A DNA stretch of 64,000 nt from Bacteroides reticulotermitis JCM 10512 (GCF_000517545.1 NZ_BAIV01000015.1:1-64000); one strand, 5' to 3'; positions 9,887 through 19,952 are shown, counted from the first letter of the stretch. Translations and numbers: made by a program. Notes: a model not told the origin generated them from the sequence alone.

Positions 9887-11337
9887 ATGAATAATACAAT
9901 AAATGAAGGAAGTAAACTTTATTTGTATTCTATAACCTCCATCGCCATCATTGGAGGGTTGCTCTTCGGTTATGATACAGCCGTTATCTCGGGAGCCGAA
10001 AAAGGATTGGAAGCCTTTTTCCTTTCTGCTCCTGACTTTCACTATGATAAAGTAATGCATGGAATTACTTCATCCAGCGCTTTGATTGGATGTATTATCG
10101 GTGGGTCGATATCCGGAATATTAGCTTCTCGTCTGGGACGCCGGAACTCGTTACGTGTTGCCGCCATCTTGTTCTTCTTATCCGCTTTAGGTTCTTACCA
10201 TCCTGAATTCTTATTCTTTGAATACGGACAGCCAAGCATGAACTTACTGATCGCATTCAACTTGTATCGCATATTGGGTGGTATAGGTGTTGGATTGGCG
10301 TCGGCGGTATGTCCTATGTATATTGCGGAGATAGCTCCCTCGAGAATTCGCGGAACGTTGGTTTCGTGCAACCAGTTCGCCATTATCTTTGGTATGTTGG
10401 TTGTTTATTTCGTGAACTTTATGATTTTAGGTGATCACCAAAATCCGCTTCTGCTGAAAGATGCTGCCGGACTCTATACGGTAAGCCCTGAATCCGATAT
10501 GTGGACCATACATGAAGGTTGGAGATACATGTTCCTTTCGGCTGCTATACCAGCGGCTGCCTTTGGATTCCTGCTCTTCTTCGTGCCTAAAACACCACGT
10601 TATCTGGTGATGATTCAACAGGAAGACAAAGCGCTTTCTATCTTAGAGAAGATCAACGGACGCGCTAAAGCGATTGAAATTCTGGGTGAGATTAAAGCAA
10701 CTGCTCATGAAAAACAGAGAAGATCTTTACGTATGGAGTGGCTGTAATCGTAATCGGTATTCTATTGTCCGTATTCCAACAGGCAATCGGTATCAACGCC
10801 GTATTATATTACGCTCCTCGTATTTTTGAAAATGCCGGTGCTGAAGGTGGTGGAATGATGCAAACCGTAATTATGGGTGTGGTAAACATCGCCTTTACAT
10901 TGGTTGCTATATTTACAGTCGATAAGTTTGGACGTAAACCGTTGTTGATTATCGGTTCTATCGGTATGGCTGTAGGTGCTTTCTCGGTTGCTTTCTGCGA
11001 CAGCATGGGCATCAAGGGGCTTTTGCCGGTATTGTCTATTATCGTATACGCTGCCTTCTTCATGATGTCATGGGGACCTATCTGCTGGGTATTGATCTCG
11101 GAGATATTCCCTAATACGATCCGTGGTAAGGCAATCGCTATCGCTGTAGCTTTCCAGTGGACATTTAACTATATCATTTCCTCTACTTTCCCGGCATTGT
11201 ACGACTTCAGTCCGATGTTCGCTTATAGCTTGTATGGAGTGATCTGTGTAGCTGCCGCCTTGTTTGTATGGCGTTGGGTACCCGAAACAAAAGGTAAAAC
11301 CCTGGAAGAAATGAGTAAACTTTGGAAGAAAGGCTAA
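9887..11337 (+). CDS. xylE: D-xylose:H+ symporter, frameshifted in this sequence
   Basis: A 12-helix sugar-porter MFS protein of about 483 residues, importing xylose with protons across the inner membrane. The frame breaks in the A-run at 10710-10714; one extra A restores EKTEKIFTYGVAVIVIGI and joins the two halves. Family signatures on both sides are intact: GYDTAVISGAE in helix 1, RLGRRNSLR in the loop 2-3 region, DKFGRKPLL in loop 8-9 and the C-terminal PETKGKTLEE. It is the last gene of the operon, followed by a strong hairpin terminator. The break looks like a one-base sequencing deletion. Confidence 0.92.
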
Positions 11338-11387
11338 TTAATTCGATTCGTGTGTTTTATCGTGTCGTTAGGACATGATTTTATCAA

Positions 11388-11430
11388 GATTATGACATCA
11401 TATCATTGATATGATGTCATAATCACTTTT
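11388..11430 (+). terminator. Terminator of the xylose operon
   Basis: A near-perfect 17-18-bp inverted repeat: the left arm begins GATTATGACATCATATCA at 11388 and the right arm ends at 11424, with almost no loop. ACTTTTTGG follows. It lies between the convergent xylE and HU-like genes. Confidence 0.75.
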
Positions 11431-11467
11431 TGGCGTATCTTGCAGTGAACCAGACATTTATTTTGCG

Positions 11468-12088
11468 TCAACTATTTCGGGATACTCCAAACCAACCTGG
11501 TATGGGAAAATAAAAAGGAGAGTGGGTATATCCCGGATGAGATAATTTTCCTTCGACTACCCGTTCCTTTAATCTGCGAAGCGCAGTGCTCTTTCTTAGC
11601 CCACACAATGAGCAGAGTCGAGATGTCGTTATATACGAGTTGTCTTTGAAATACTCGGCTAATTGTCCGTCAATCTCTATGTCGCTTAATTCCTGCGACC
11701 GGCTCGTCTTGCTTACTTTCTCAAAAGTCGTAGCTTTCAATTCACGCAGTAAATCCTTGGACGGCGTAAAAACGATTCCGCTGCAATGGATGCTTTCAGC
11801 ACGCATCTCTTTAGGAGAGCGTACTTCCGGAGATTCGGCTTTGATTCGGAATGAACCGACTCCTTCAATGTGAATGCTTTTTCCATTGGATAATTCTTGT
11901 TTGAAAACATCGGCGAATTCAATAAAAGATCCCTTAACATCACTTTGTCTGAGGCTACTTCTAGACTCAATAATTTTAGCTACATCTTCTAATGTAATAG
12001 TTTCTCTAACCACCAACCGCGCGTGATACCTTTTCTTATGTGAATCTTTGGGTTGAGGAGTAACGAAGAAATCATAAAGTGCATTCAT
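11468..12088 (-). CDS. HU-like DNA-binding protein with C-terminal helical domain
   Basis: A 206-residue protein. Residues 1-125 match the Bacteroidales HU/IHF-like domain: helical VVRETITLEDVAKIIESRSSL, then the arm region SIHIEGVGSFRIKAESPEVRS with GSFRI in the position of the HU GFGTF motif. The remainder, around SYITTSRLCSLCGLRKSTALRRLKER, looks like a winged-helix or helix-turn-helix. It is much longer than the 90-residue housekeeping HU and so probably sequence-specific or element-associated. It is divergent from the VapE-like gene, with the 23-bp palindromic repeat array in the shared intergenic region, which makes it a candidate binder of those repeats. That link is inference. Confidence 0.7.
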   Translation of the reverse strand: MNALYDFFVTPQPKDSHKKRYHARLVVRETITLEDVAKIIESRSSLRQSDVKGSFIEFADVFKQELSNGKSIHIEGVGSFRIKAESPEVRSPKEMRAESIHCSGIVFTPSKDLLRELKATTFEKVSKTSRSQELSDIEIDGQLAEYFKDNSYITTSRLCSLCGLRKSTALRRLKERVVEGKLSHPGYTHSPFYFPIPGWFGVSRNS

Positions 12089-12164
12089 GTTAATTGTATT
12101 GTGCGCACCAGTTAGCAGATTTGCGCGGTCGTTTTATTTGTTTGTGCCTTCTTATTAGTTGGCT

Positions 12165-12260
12165 CACATTATGTGCAACAGTTAACTCATATGTTGTGAA
12201 ACGCGCGTCCCACATAATGTGGAACAGCTGTTTCACAATATGTGCTACAGCTAATATGTG
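12165..12260. repeat. Array of 23-bp palindromic tandem repeats (copy 1)
   Basis: Four near-palindromic 11-mers start exactly 23 bases apart: CACATTATGTG (12165), CATATGTTGTG (12188), CACATAATGTG (12211) and CACAATATGTG (12234), with a degenerate fifth near 12253. The 12-base spacers are also related (RAACAGnnGTnn) and hold a second dyad, AACAGCTGTT at 12223-12232. The array lies between the divergent HU-like and VapE-like genes. A second array of the same design is at 52483-52570. It resembles iterons or an operator array. It is not CRISPR, since the spacers are conserved. Confidence 0.85.
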
Positions 12261-12346
12261 AGTCAAAATTACTAATTATTCTAATAAAAAGCAATACTAG
12301 AATCGTTTATTTCGGCTAGTTAAGATTTTTTTAAATTACGATCCGA

Positions 12347-12383
12347 TATATTTGCAAATCAGTGTTTCAGTACTATACTTTTG
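12347..12383 (+). promoter_or_regulatory. Promoter(s) of the VapE-like gene
   Basis: TACTTTTG at 12376-12383 is a -7 box with TTTG at 12351-12354 as the -33, spaced 21 bases. The same TTTG is the end of a second -7 match, TATATTTG (12347-12354). The start codon follows 35 bases after the second box. Confidence 0.6.
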
Positions 12384-12418
12384 AACCTAAATTCTCATAA
12401 TAACTAAAAAAAAGAAGT

Positions 12419-13762
12419 ATGAAAACAATGATTATGAAAGTAGTAGAAACACTAAAGAAGTTGTTTGTACAAACACAAATGTCGGTTGAAACAGTAGAAC
12501 ATGAAGTAGAAGTAGGGTTGGAGGGCCGTATTATGCAACCTATGCTATTGAAAGAGCCGCAAAAGGGGGTAAAAATGAAGTTGGTTAAGGAGAAGCCTGA
12601 AAAAGTCGGTACGGCTAAGAGTTGGAGTCAGGCAATAACTTTACAGTTAGGGAAGTATCTGAAGGACAATTTTGTATTCCGCTACAATAGCCTGACGGGT
12701 GCTACGGAATATAGAGGGATTCATGCTACGAACAGTTTTCGTGCCATCGATGATCGTGAAATGAATGGTATTATCGTCGATGCGCATTTAGAAGGGATAT
12801 CCTGTTGGAAAAACGATGTACCTACTTTGGTCTTATCCAATAAAGTCAGCGCATATAACCCTTTTCATCTCTATGTGAATGAATTGCCGCGCTGGGATGG
12901 AGTAGACCGTGTGACTTCTTTATTGCTGCGGGTTTCCAATAATGAAATCTGGTTGAAAGGTGGGCGTTACTGGTTGCGGGCCATGTTGTCTCAATGGAGT
13001 GGGGAGGCTCGTTTGCACGCTAATGTGCTAACTCCGGTATTGATAAGTGGCAAACAAGGATTGAGTAAAAGTACCTTTTGCCGGTTGTTAATGCCGGATT
13101 CACTCCGATGTTATTTTCTGGACAATTTAAATCTGTCAGCCGGCACTTCGCCCGAGCGGAAACTTGTGAAGTACGGGTTAATCAACTTGGATGAATTTGA
13201 CAAAATTAAGGAAAAACAACAAGCTACCCTAAAGAATCTGCTGCAAATGGTTAATGTGCCGGTTTATCATGGGAGACGGCTGGGGTGGGAAAATGAGTCT
13301 CGGCTGGCTTCTTTTATAGCTACTACAAATTCGTATCAGATACTGACCGATCCCACGGGAAGTCGTCGTTTTCTGTGTGTGGAAGTACTGAAACCCATTT
13401 CCGAACAGCCTTTAGTGCATAAACAGATTTACGCGCAATTGAAGGCTGAACTTGAATCCGGACAACCGGACTATTTGAATCAGGAGGAAGAAGCGTTGTT
13501 GCAGCAGCAGAACAAAGCCTATTATCGCCAGTCTCCGTTGGAGGATGTGTTTTATAGTTGTTTCCGCCGTCCGCGGGAATCGGAGAAAGGTATTTGGCTG
13601 ACGGCTGCGGAAATATTTAAAGTCTTGCATAGGTTTAACTCTGCTGCTTTGCGGGATATGTCTACGCATCAGCTAAGTTTGCGACTTTGCGCAATGGGAT
13701 TCTTACCGAAACATTCATCGTATGGGAATCGGTATTATGTGCTGAATATTTTACTCTCTTAA
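12419..13762 (+). CDS. VapE/DUF3874-type P-loop ATPase (primase/helicase-like)
   Basis: A 447-residue protein of the virulence-associated E superfamily, an SF3-helicase-like ATPase common in phages and mobile elements of Bacteroides. Visible motifs: YVNELPRWDGVDRV near residue 155 (typical VapE entry), the Walker A ISGKQGLSKSTF near 205, a Walker B-like NLDEFDKIKEKQQ near 258, and a sensor/arginine-finger segment FIATTNSYQILTDPTGSRR near 300. The C-terminal 80 residues fit the DUF3874 helical tail. No primase domain is present upstream of residue 140. No integrase or other phage gene surrounds it, so it may be an isolated element remnant or a domesticated gene. Its promoter sits beside the 23-bp repeat array. 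Confidence 0.8.
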   Translation: MKTMIMKVVETLKKLFVQTQMSVETVEHEVEVGLEGRIMQPMLLKEPQKGVKMKLVKEKPEKVGTAKSWSQAITLQLGKYLKDNFVFRYNSLTGATEYRGIHATNSFRAIDDREMNGIIVDAHLEGISCWKNDVPTLVLSNKVSAYNPFHLYVNELPRWDGVDRVTSLLLRVSNNEIWLKGGRYWLRAMLSQWSGEARLHANVLTPVLISGKQGLSKSTFCRLLMPDSLRCYFLDNLNLSAGTSPERKLVKYGLINLDEFDKIKEKQQATLKNLLQMVNVPVYHGRRLGWENESRLASFIATTNSYQILTDPTGSRRFLCVEVLKPISEQPLVHKQIYAQLKAELESGQPDYLNQEEEALLQQQNKAYYRQSPLEDVFYSCFRRPRESEKGIWLTAAEIFKVLHRFNSAALRDMSTHQLSLRLCAMGFLPKHSSYGNRYYVLNILLS

Positions 13763-14145
13763 AAGATGCCGCATTGTATCGTATTGTATGTTAGATCGTT
13801 ACGGCAAAAAGTGATTTACATATGAAACCGTTGTACTTTTGTTTACGTGGGCAAATATTGATATTTGTATATAATTTATTAAATTTGCCAAAGCGGAAAG
13901 TAATCCTTGGGGACTCTCCTTAATATATAAGGTAGGAAACAATTCAATATTAAATTTTGTTTCTGGTGGAGGAGATAAGTAAATATCATATACGCTATGC
14001 AAAATGGTACAGTTACAAATGGAATGATTGTCCTGTCAGAAATAAAGTTGCATTTAAATATCCATTAAAAAAATGTGCGTTGTTGTATCATTAATCAAAT
14101 TAGCGATACCTTTGCACTGTCTTTAATATAAAAACATATATTGTC
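13763..14145. other. Intergenic stretch without a supported gene
   Basis: This 383-base AT-rich gap holds a -7-like TACTTTTG at 13834-13841 and two very short open frames (33 and 23 codons from 13822 and 13997) with no recognisable features. The only well-supported element is the promoter of the next gene at its right end. Confidence 0.5.
14083..14114 (+). promoter_or_regulatory. Promoter of the GNAT-nitrilase fusion gene
   Basis: TACCTTTG (14107-14114) with TTG at 14083-14085 about 21 bases upstream, 32 bases before the start codon. Confidence 0.65.
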
Positions 14146-15683
14146 ATGGAACAGCATCCGATAATCATCAATAAGCTGCAAATTCGAAATCTACAAATAG
14201 AAGACTATGCTCAGTTATCTCAATCATTTACCCGTGTCTATTCGGATGGGAGCGATGTGTTCTGGACCCATAAGCAGATCGAGACATTAATTAAGATTTT
14301 CCCCGAAGGCAGATTGTGACAGAAGTCGATGATAAAATAGTCGGATGTGCCCTGTCTATCATCGTGGATTATGATAAGGTGAAGAATGATCATACCTACG
14401 CTCAGGTAACAGGTAAAGAAACGTTCAATACGCATAATCCGAAAGGGAATATACTCTATGGTATCGAAGTGTTTATTCATCCGGAGTTTCGCGGACTGCG
14501 TTTGGCGCGCCGTATGTATGAGTACCGAAAGGAACTTTGCGAAACGCTAAACCTGAAATCGATCATGTTTGGTGGCCGTATTCCGAATTATCATAAATAC
14601 GCGGAAAAGATGCGCCCGAAAGAATACATTGAGCGGGTACGTCAACGAGAGATTTATGATCCGGTACTTACGTTTCAGCTTTCCAACGACTTCCATGTGC
14701 GCAAAGTGATGACGAATTATTTGCCGAATGATGAGGAGTCCAAACACTATGCTTGTCTGCTGCAATGGGATAATATCTACTACCAAGCACCTACTCAAGA
14801 ATTTATAAATCCTAAAACGACTGTTCGTGTCGGTCTGGTTCAATGGCAGATGCGTAGTTATAAAACGCTGGACGACTTGTTTGAGCAAGTCGAATTCTTT
14901 GTCGATGCTGTGTCAGACTACAAAAGTGACTTTGTGATTTTCCCCGAATACTTCAATGCTCCTCTGATGTCGAAGTATAACAATAAGGGAGAATCTCAGG
15001 CTATTCGCGGACTGGCACAGTACACTGATGAGATTCGTAATCGCTTTATCAATCTGGCCGTTAGCTATAATATAAATATCATCGCAGGAAGTATGCCTTA
15101 CGTGAAAGAAGACGGCTTGCTGTATAACGTTGGCTTCCTTTGCCGCCGGGATGGTACACATGAAATGTACGAGAAGCTACACGTCACGCCGGATGAAATT
15201 AAGAGTTGGGGCTTGAATGGAGGTAAATTCCTGAAAACATTTGATACCGACTGCGCGAAAATCGGTGTGTTGATCTGTTATGATATTGAGTTTCCTGAGT
15301 TATCCCGTTTGATGGCGGATGAAGGTATGCAGATTCTCTTTGTGCCATTTGTGACGGATACGCAGAATGCCTACTCACGTGTACGTGTTTGTGCACAGGC
15401 TCGTGCCATCGAAAACGAATGTTACGTTGTTATCGCCGGTTGTGTGGGCAACTTGCCTCGGGTGCATAACATGGATATTCAGTATGCGCAATCGGCTGTA
15501 TTTACTCCCTGTGACTTTGCTTTCCCAACTGATGGAAAGCGGGCAGAAGCGACTCCTAATACCGAAATGATTCTGGTCTCCGATGTCGATCTGGATCTCT
15601 TAAACGCACTTCATACGTATGGTAGTGTGCGCAACCTGAAAGATCGAAGAAACGATATTTATGAGCTAAAGCTGAAGAAATAG
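14146..15683 (+). CDS. GNAT acetyltransferase-carbon-nitrogen hydrolase fusion, frameshifted
   Basis: About 512 residues after joining the frames from the ATG at 14146 across a one-base loss near 14308 (FPEGQIVTEVDDKIVGCAL is restored). The N-terminal 200 residues are a GNAT fold with the acetyl-CoA loop region HPEFRGLRLARRMYEYR. The C-terminal 280 residues are a nitrilase-superfamily amidase with the Glu-Lys-Cys triad: FVIFPEYFN, YEKLHVTPDE and VLICYDIEFPELSRL. Such fusions are widespread in Bacteroidota; the substrate is not known to me, so the function stays at amide hydrolysis plus acyl transfer. It is a single-gene unit between the VapE-like gene and ileS. Confidence 0.85.
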
Positions 15684-15689
15684 GTCGAT

Positions 15690-15945
15690 ACTCACCGTTT
15701 CAGGCACTTTTCGCAATCCAATTACTACTTGATTCGCACTAAGCTGAGTCGGGTAATCCAAATGCCCTGGGCAAATGTTCGGGGTAAAGTAGGAGATTGC
15801 GTTGTGCAAAGAAGAGCGAAGCCCGGGGTTTTGGATTGGAATATTTATTTTTTTTACTTCCCGCGATCTCAAGATGCCCGAAAGGAACCGCTACCGTCTG
15901 GTGATTTCGATTAAAAGTTATCGCATTATGCGTAATTAAACAAAT
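15690..15945 (-). repeat. Candidate Bacteroides interspersed repeat upstream of ileS
   Basis: The minus strand carries an open frame ending FGLPDSA, then TAG, then CESSSNWIAKSA and a stop. I recall short hypothetical Bacteroides proteins with this same tail, annotated at many loci, which suggests an interspersed repeat rather than a gene. The segment also holds an imperfect inverted repeat, AATCCAAATGCCCTGGGC (15755-15772) against GCCCGGGGTTTTGGATT (15821-15837). No real gene is supported in this 339-base gap. Confidence 0.45.
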
Positions 15946-15952
15946 GTTTTTG

Positions 15953-15960
15953 TAAATTTG
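15953..15960 (+). promoter_or_regulatory. Promoter -7 box of ileS
   Basis: TAAATTTG matches TAnnTTTG and lies 63 bases upstream of the ileS start. No convincing -33 box is seen at the right distance. Confidence 0.5.
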
Positions 15961-16022
15961 CACCCTTAAAAATGAGGCTATCCTCAGATTGTATATTGTA
16001 AAATACTAAAATCAGTAATTAG

Positions 16023-19000
16023 ATGAGTAAGAGGTTTACTGAATATTCGCAGTTTGACCTTTCACAGGTAAACAAGGATGTATTGAAGAAATGGGACGAA
16101 AACGAGGTTTTCGCCAAGAGTATGACAGAACGTGATGGCTGTCCTTCGTACGTGTTTTATGAAGGCCCGCCTCGGCAAATGGTATGCCGGGTATTCACCA
16201 TGTAATGGCTCGTTCCATTAAAGATATTTTTTGCCGCTACAAGACAATGAAAGGTTTTCAGGTAAAGCGTAAAGCCGGATGGGATACGCACGGACTACCT
16301 GTGGAATTGGGCGTTGAAAAAACACTGGGTATTACAAAAGAAGATATTGGAAAGAAAATTTCGGTTGCCGAATATAATGCAGCTTGTCGGAAAGACGTGA
16401 TGAAGTTTACCAAAGAATGGGAAGACCTCACACATAAGATGGGCTATTGGGTAGACATGACCGATCCTTATATCACCTACGATAATCGCTATATTGAGAC
16501 TCTGTGGTGGTTGCTTAAACAAATGCATCAAAAGGATTTGCTATACAAGGGATATACGATCCAACCCTATTCTCCGGCAGCGGGAACCGGACTTAGCTCA
16601 CATGAGCTGAATCAACCGGGATGCTATCGGGATGTTAAAGACACAACGGTTGTTGCCCAGTTTAAGATCAAAGATCCTAAACCGGAATTGACAGCGTGGG
16701 GCACGCCTTACTTTATGGCGTGGACAACAACCCCGTGGACATTGCCCTCGAATACCGCTCTTTGTGTCGGTCCTAAAATAGATTATATAGCCGTACAATC
16801 GTACAACGCATATACAGGCGCCCCGATAACTGTGGTGCTAGCTAAAGCTTTGCTTCATGCGCACTTCAATCCGAAAGCTGCTGAATTGAATTTGGAGGAT
16901 TACAAACAGGGTGATAAACTCATTCCGTATAAAGTAATCGCCGAATATAAAGGAGCGGACTTGGTTGGTCTCGGATATGAGCAACTGATTCCTTGGGTAA
17001 ATCCGGGAGAAGGTGCATTCCGTGTTATCTCTGGTGACTTTGTAACGACAGAAGATGGTACGGGTATCGTACACATTGCGCCGACCTTCGGAGCAGATGA
17101 TGCGCAGGTGGCTAAAGCTGCCGGTGTGCCTCCTTTGCAACTGATAAATAAGAAGGGCGAATTGCGTCCGATGGTAGACCTTACCGGTAAATTCTATACT
17201 TTAGATGAACTGGATGAAACCTTTGTAAAAGAGCGTGTTAACGTAGAATTTTATAGAGAATATGCCGGACGTTTTGTTAAGAACGACTACGACCCGACTT
17301 TGACAGATAAAGACGAAACGCTGGATGTAAGCCTTTGCATGATGATGAAGGCCAACAACCAGGCTTTCAAGATCGAGAAGCATGTGCACAACTATCCGCA
17401 CTGCTGGCGTACAGACAAACCGGTACTTTATTATCCGTTGGATAGCTGGTTTATCCGTTCCACAGCCTGTAAAGAGCGGATGATTGAACTGAATAAAACC
17501 ATTAACTGGAAGCCGGAATCAACCGGAACAGGTCGTTTTGGTAAATGGTTGGAAAACCTGAATGACTGGAACCTAAGCCGTTCACGTTATTGGGGAACTC
17601 CGTTGCCTATCTGGCGTACGGAGGACAACAGTGAGGAGATCTGTATCGAATCGGTTGAAGAACTTTATAATGAGATAGAGAAGTCGGTTGCTGCCGGCTT
17701 GATGGAATCGAATCCGTATAAAAAGAATGGTTTTAAACCGGGTGTCTATTCACCGGAGAACTACGATAAGATAGATCTTCATCGTCCGTACGTTGATGAT
17801 ATTATCCTGGTTTCCAAAGAGGGACAGCCAATGAAGCGCGAGGCAGACCTGATCGATGTTTGGTTTGATTCGGGAGCGATGCCGTATGCCCAAATCCATT
17901 ATCCGTTCGAGAATAAAGAACTGTTGGATAGCGGAGAGGTATACCCGGCTGATTTTATCGCCGAAGGAGTTGACCAGACACGTGATGGTTCTTTACGTTG
18001 CACGCCATTGCCACTATGGTATTCGATAGCGTGTCTTATAAAGCAGTTATATCCAATGGATTGGTGCTTGATAAGAATGGAAATAAAATGTCGAAACGTT
18101 TGGGTAATGGAGTGGATCCGTTCCAAGCAATCGAGAAATATGGTTCGGACCCATTGCGTTGGTATATGATAACCAACTCTTCTCCATGGGATAACCTGAA
18201 GTTTGATGTTGAAGGCATCGAAGAGGTACGCCGTAAGTTCTTCGGAACATTATATAATACGTACTCATTCTTTGCGCTTTATGCAAACGTGGATGGATTT
18301 GAATACAAGGAAGCAGATGTTGCCGTTGCCGATCGTCCGGAAATTGACCGGTGGGTTTTGTCGGTGCTCAACACACTGATTAAAGAGGTAGATACTTGTT
18401 ACAACGATTATGAGCCGACAAAAGCAGGACGCTTGATCTCTGATTTTGTGAACGATAACCTGTCTAACTGGTTCGTACGCTTAAATCGTAAACGTTTCTG
18501 GGGTGGCGAATTCACGCAAGATAAACTATCTGCTTACCAAACGCTTTATACTTGCCTTGAAACAGTGGCTAAACTGATGGCACCGATTTCGCCGTTCTAC
18601 GCCGATCGTTTATATACCGACTTGATTGGTGTAACCGGTCGCGAAGATAGGGTTTCTGTGCATCTGGCTAAATTCCCTATTTGTTGTGAAGAGATGATCG
18701 ACAAGGAGCTGGAAGTACGTATGAAGATGGCTCAGGATGTAACTTCTATGGTATTGGCATTGCGTCGTAAAGTGAACATCAAGGTTCGCCAGCCGCTGCA
18801 ATGTATCATGATTCCCGTAGTGACGAAGAGCAAAAAGCACACGTTGAAGCTGTGAAAGCGTTGATCATGAATGAAGTCAACATCAAGGAAATCAAATTTG
18901 TGGACGGAGCGAACGGTGTATTGGTGAAGAAGGTGAAATGTGACTTTAAGAAGCTAGGGCCTAAGTTCGGAAAACAGATGAAAGCGGTAGCTGCTGCTGT

Positions 19001-19445
19001 ATCCGAAATGTCACAGGAAGCGATTGCCGATTTGGAAAAAAATGGAAAGTATCCGCTGAATCTTGCCGATGGAGAAGTAACAATCGAAGCGGCGGATGTT
19101 GAAATATATAGCGAAGATATTCCGGGATGGCTGGTAGCTAACGAAGGTAAACTTACTGTTGCACTTGAAGTGACGGTAACGGATGAACTTCGCCGGGAAG
19201 GTATTGCCCGTGAACTGGTTAATCGAATCCAAAATATACGCAAGTCAAGTGGTTTTGAAATAACTGATAAAATAAAAATCACTATTTCCAAAAATCTTCA
19301 AACGGATGATGCGGTAAAGGAATATAAAACGTATATTTGTAGCCAAGTTCTTGCTACATCTCTTGATTTTACCGATGAAGTAGAAGAAGGAACCGAATTG
19401 AACTTTGATGATTTCTCTTTATTCGTGAGTGTAGTAAAAAACTAA
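16023..19445 (+). CDS. ileS: Isoleucyl-tRNA synthetase, type 2, three frameshifts in this sequence
   Basis: Charges tRNA-Ile. Joining four frames gives about 1141 residues, the length of the eukaryote-like type 2 IleRS. One base is missing near 16172 (PPSANGMPG restored), near 17983 (QTRGWFFTLHAIA restored) and near 18817 (IPVSDEEQKAHVEA restored). The class I signature reads GIHH at 16190-16201 (residues about 57-60) where canonical enzymes have HIGH. The second signature is KMSKR, as expected for type 2. The editing and anticodon domains follow, with a C-terminal extension. Three independent breaks in an essential single-copy gene argue for sequencing error. It probably starts a run with the DksA-like gene and lspA. 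Confidence 0.93.
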
Positions 19446-19477
19446 ACATTTAATAACCTTTTAAACTAGTAGAGATT

Positions 19478-19858
19478 ATGGCAGAAAAAACAAGATATTC
19501 GGATGTAGAGCTTCAGGAGTTCCGTGCCATTATTATGGAAAAACTGGAATTAGCTCAGCGCGATTATGATCAGTTGAAAAGAAGTTTGATGGGATTGGAT
19601 GGTAATGATACCGATGACACTTCTCCCACTTACAAAGTGTTGGAGGAAGGTGCCAATACACTGTCAAAGGAGGAAACAACCCGCCTAGCTCAACGACAGT
19701 TGAAGTTTATCCAAGGTTTACAGGCTGCATTAGTACGTATTGAAAACAAAACCTATGGTATTTGTCGGGAGACTGGAAAGCTGATTCCACCCGAAAGATT
19801 ACGTGCTGTGCCTCACGCTACCTTGAGCATTGAAGCAAAAAATAGTGGAAAAAAATAA
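19478..19858 (+). CDS. TraR/DksA-family protein with degenerate zinc finger
   Basis: A 126-residue protein with a long N-terminal coiled-coil hairpin (residues 5-75, acidic tip GLDGNDTDD) and a C-terminal segment YGICRETGKLIPPERLRAVPHAT in the position of the DksA zinc finger. Only one cysteine remains of the four-Cys finger, so zinc binding as in E. coli DksA is unlikely. The fold still suggests binding in the RNA polymerase secondary channel or a related regulatory role. It lies 32 bases after ileS and before lspA, a conserved order in Bacteroides as I recall. A 9-bp hairpin, GAGCTACAA/TTGTAGCTC (19870-19878/19921-19929), follows. Confidence 0.85.
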   Translation: MAEKTRYSDVELQEFRAIIMEKLELAQRDYDQLKRSLMGLDGNDTDDTSPTYKVLEEGANTLSKEETTRLAQRQLKFIQGLQAALVRIENKTYGICRETGKLIPPERLRAVPHATLSIEAKNSGKK

Positions 19859-19952
19859 CGAATGGTAACGAGCTACAAGCTGTCCATACAAGAGTGTCTA
19901 TTGCTTTTGTAGCAGGCTGATTGTAGCTCGCGGCTTATTATTGATATTGCAA

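Noticed and set aside
12165-12260. CRISPR array
   Set aside because: The period is only 23 bases, the spacers are related to each other rather than unique, and no cas genes are near.
12419-13762. Prophage or integrative element around the VapE-like gene
   Set aside because: No integrase, capsid, terminase or mobilisation gene lies nearby, and flanking genes are ordinary metabolic genes. A remnant is possible but cannot be shown.
15684-16022. T-box leader upstream of ileS
   Set aside because: No T-box consensus or specifier hairpin is visible, and T-boxes are not expected in Bacteroidota.
16023-19445. ileS as a decayed pseudogene
   Set aside because: Each of the three breaks is repaired by one base and all signature motifs are intact; the same error type affects other essential genes.
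19870-19929. Terminator between the DksA-like gene and lspA
   Set aside because: The 9-bp stem has a 42-base loop and no T-run, and the downstream genes need transcription from upstream; noted only as a hairpin.
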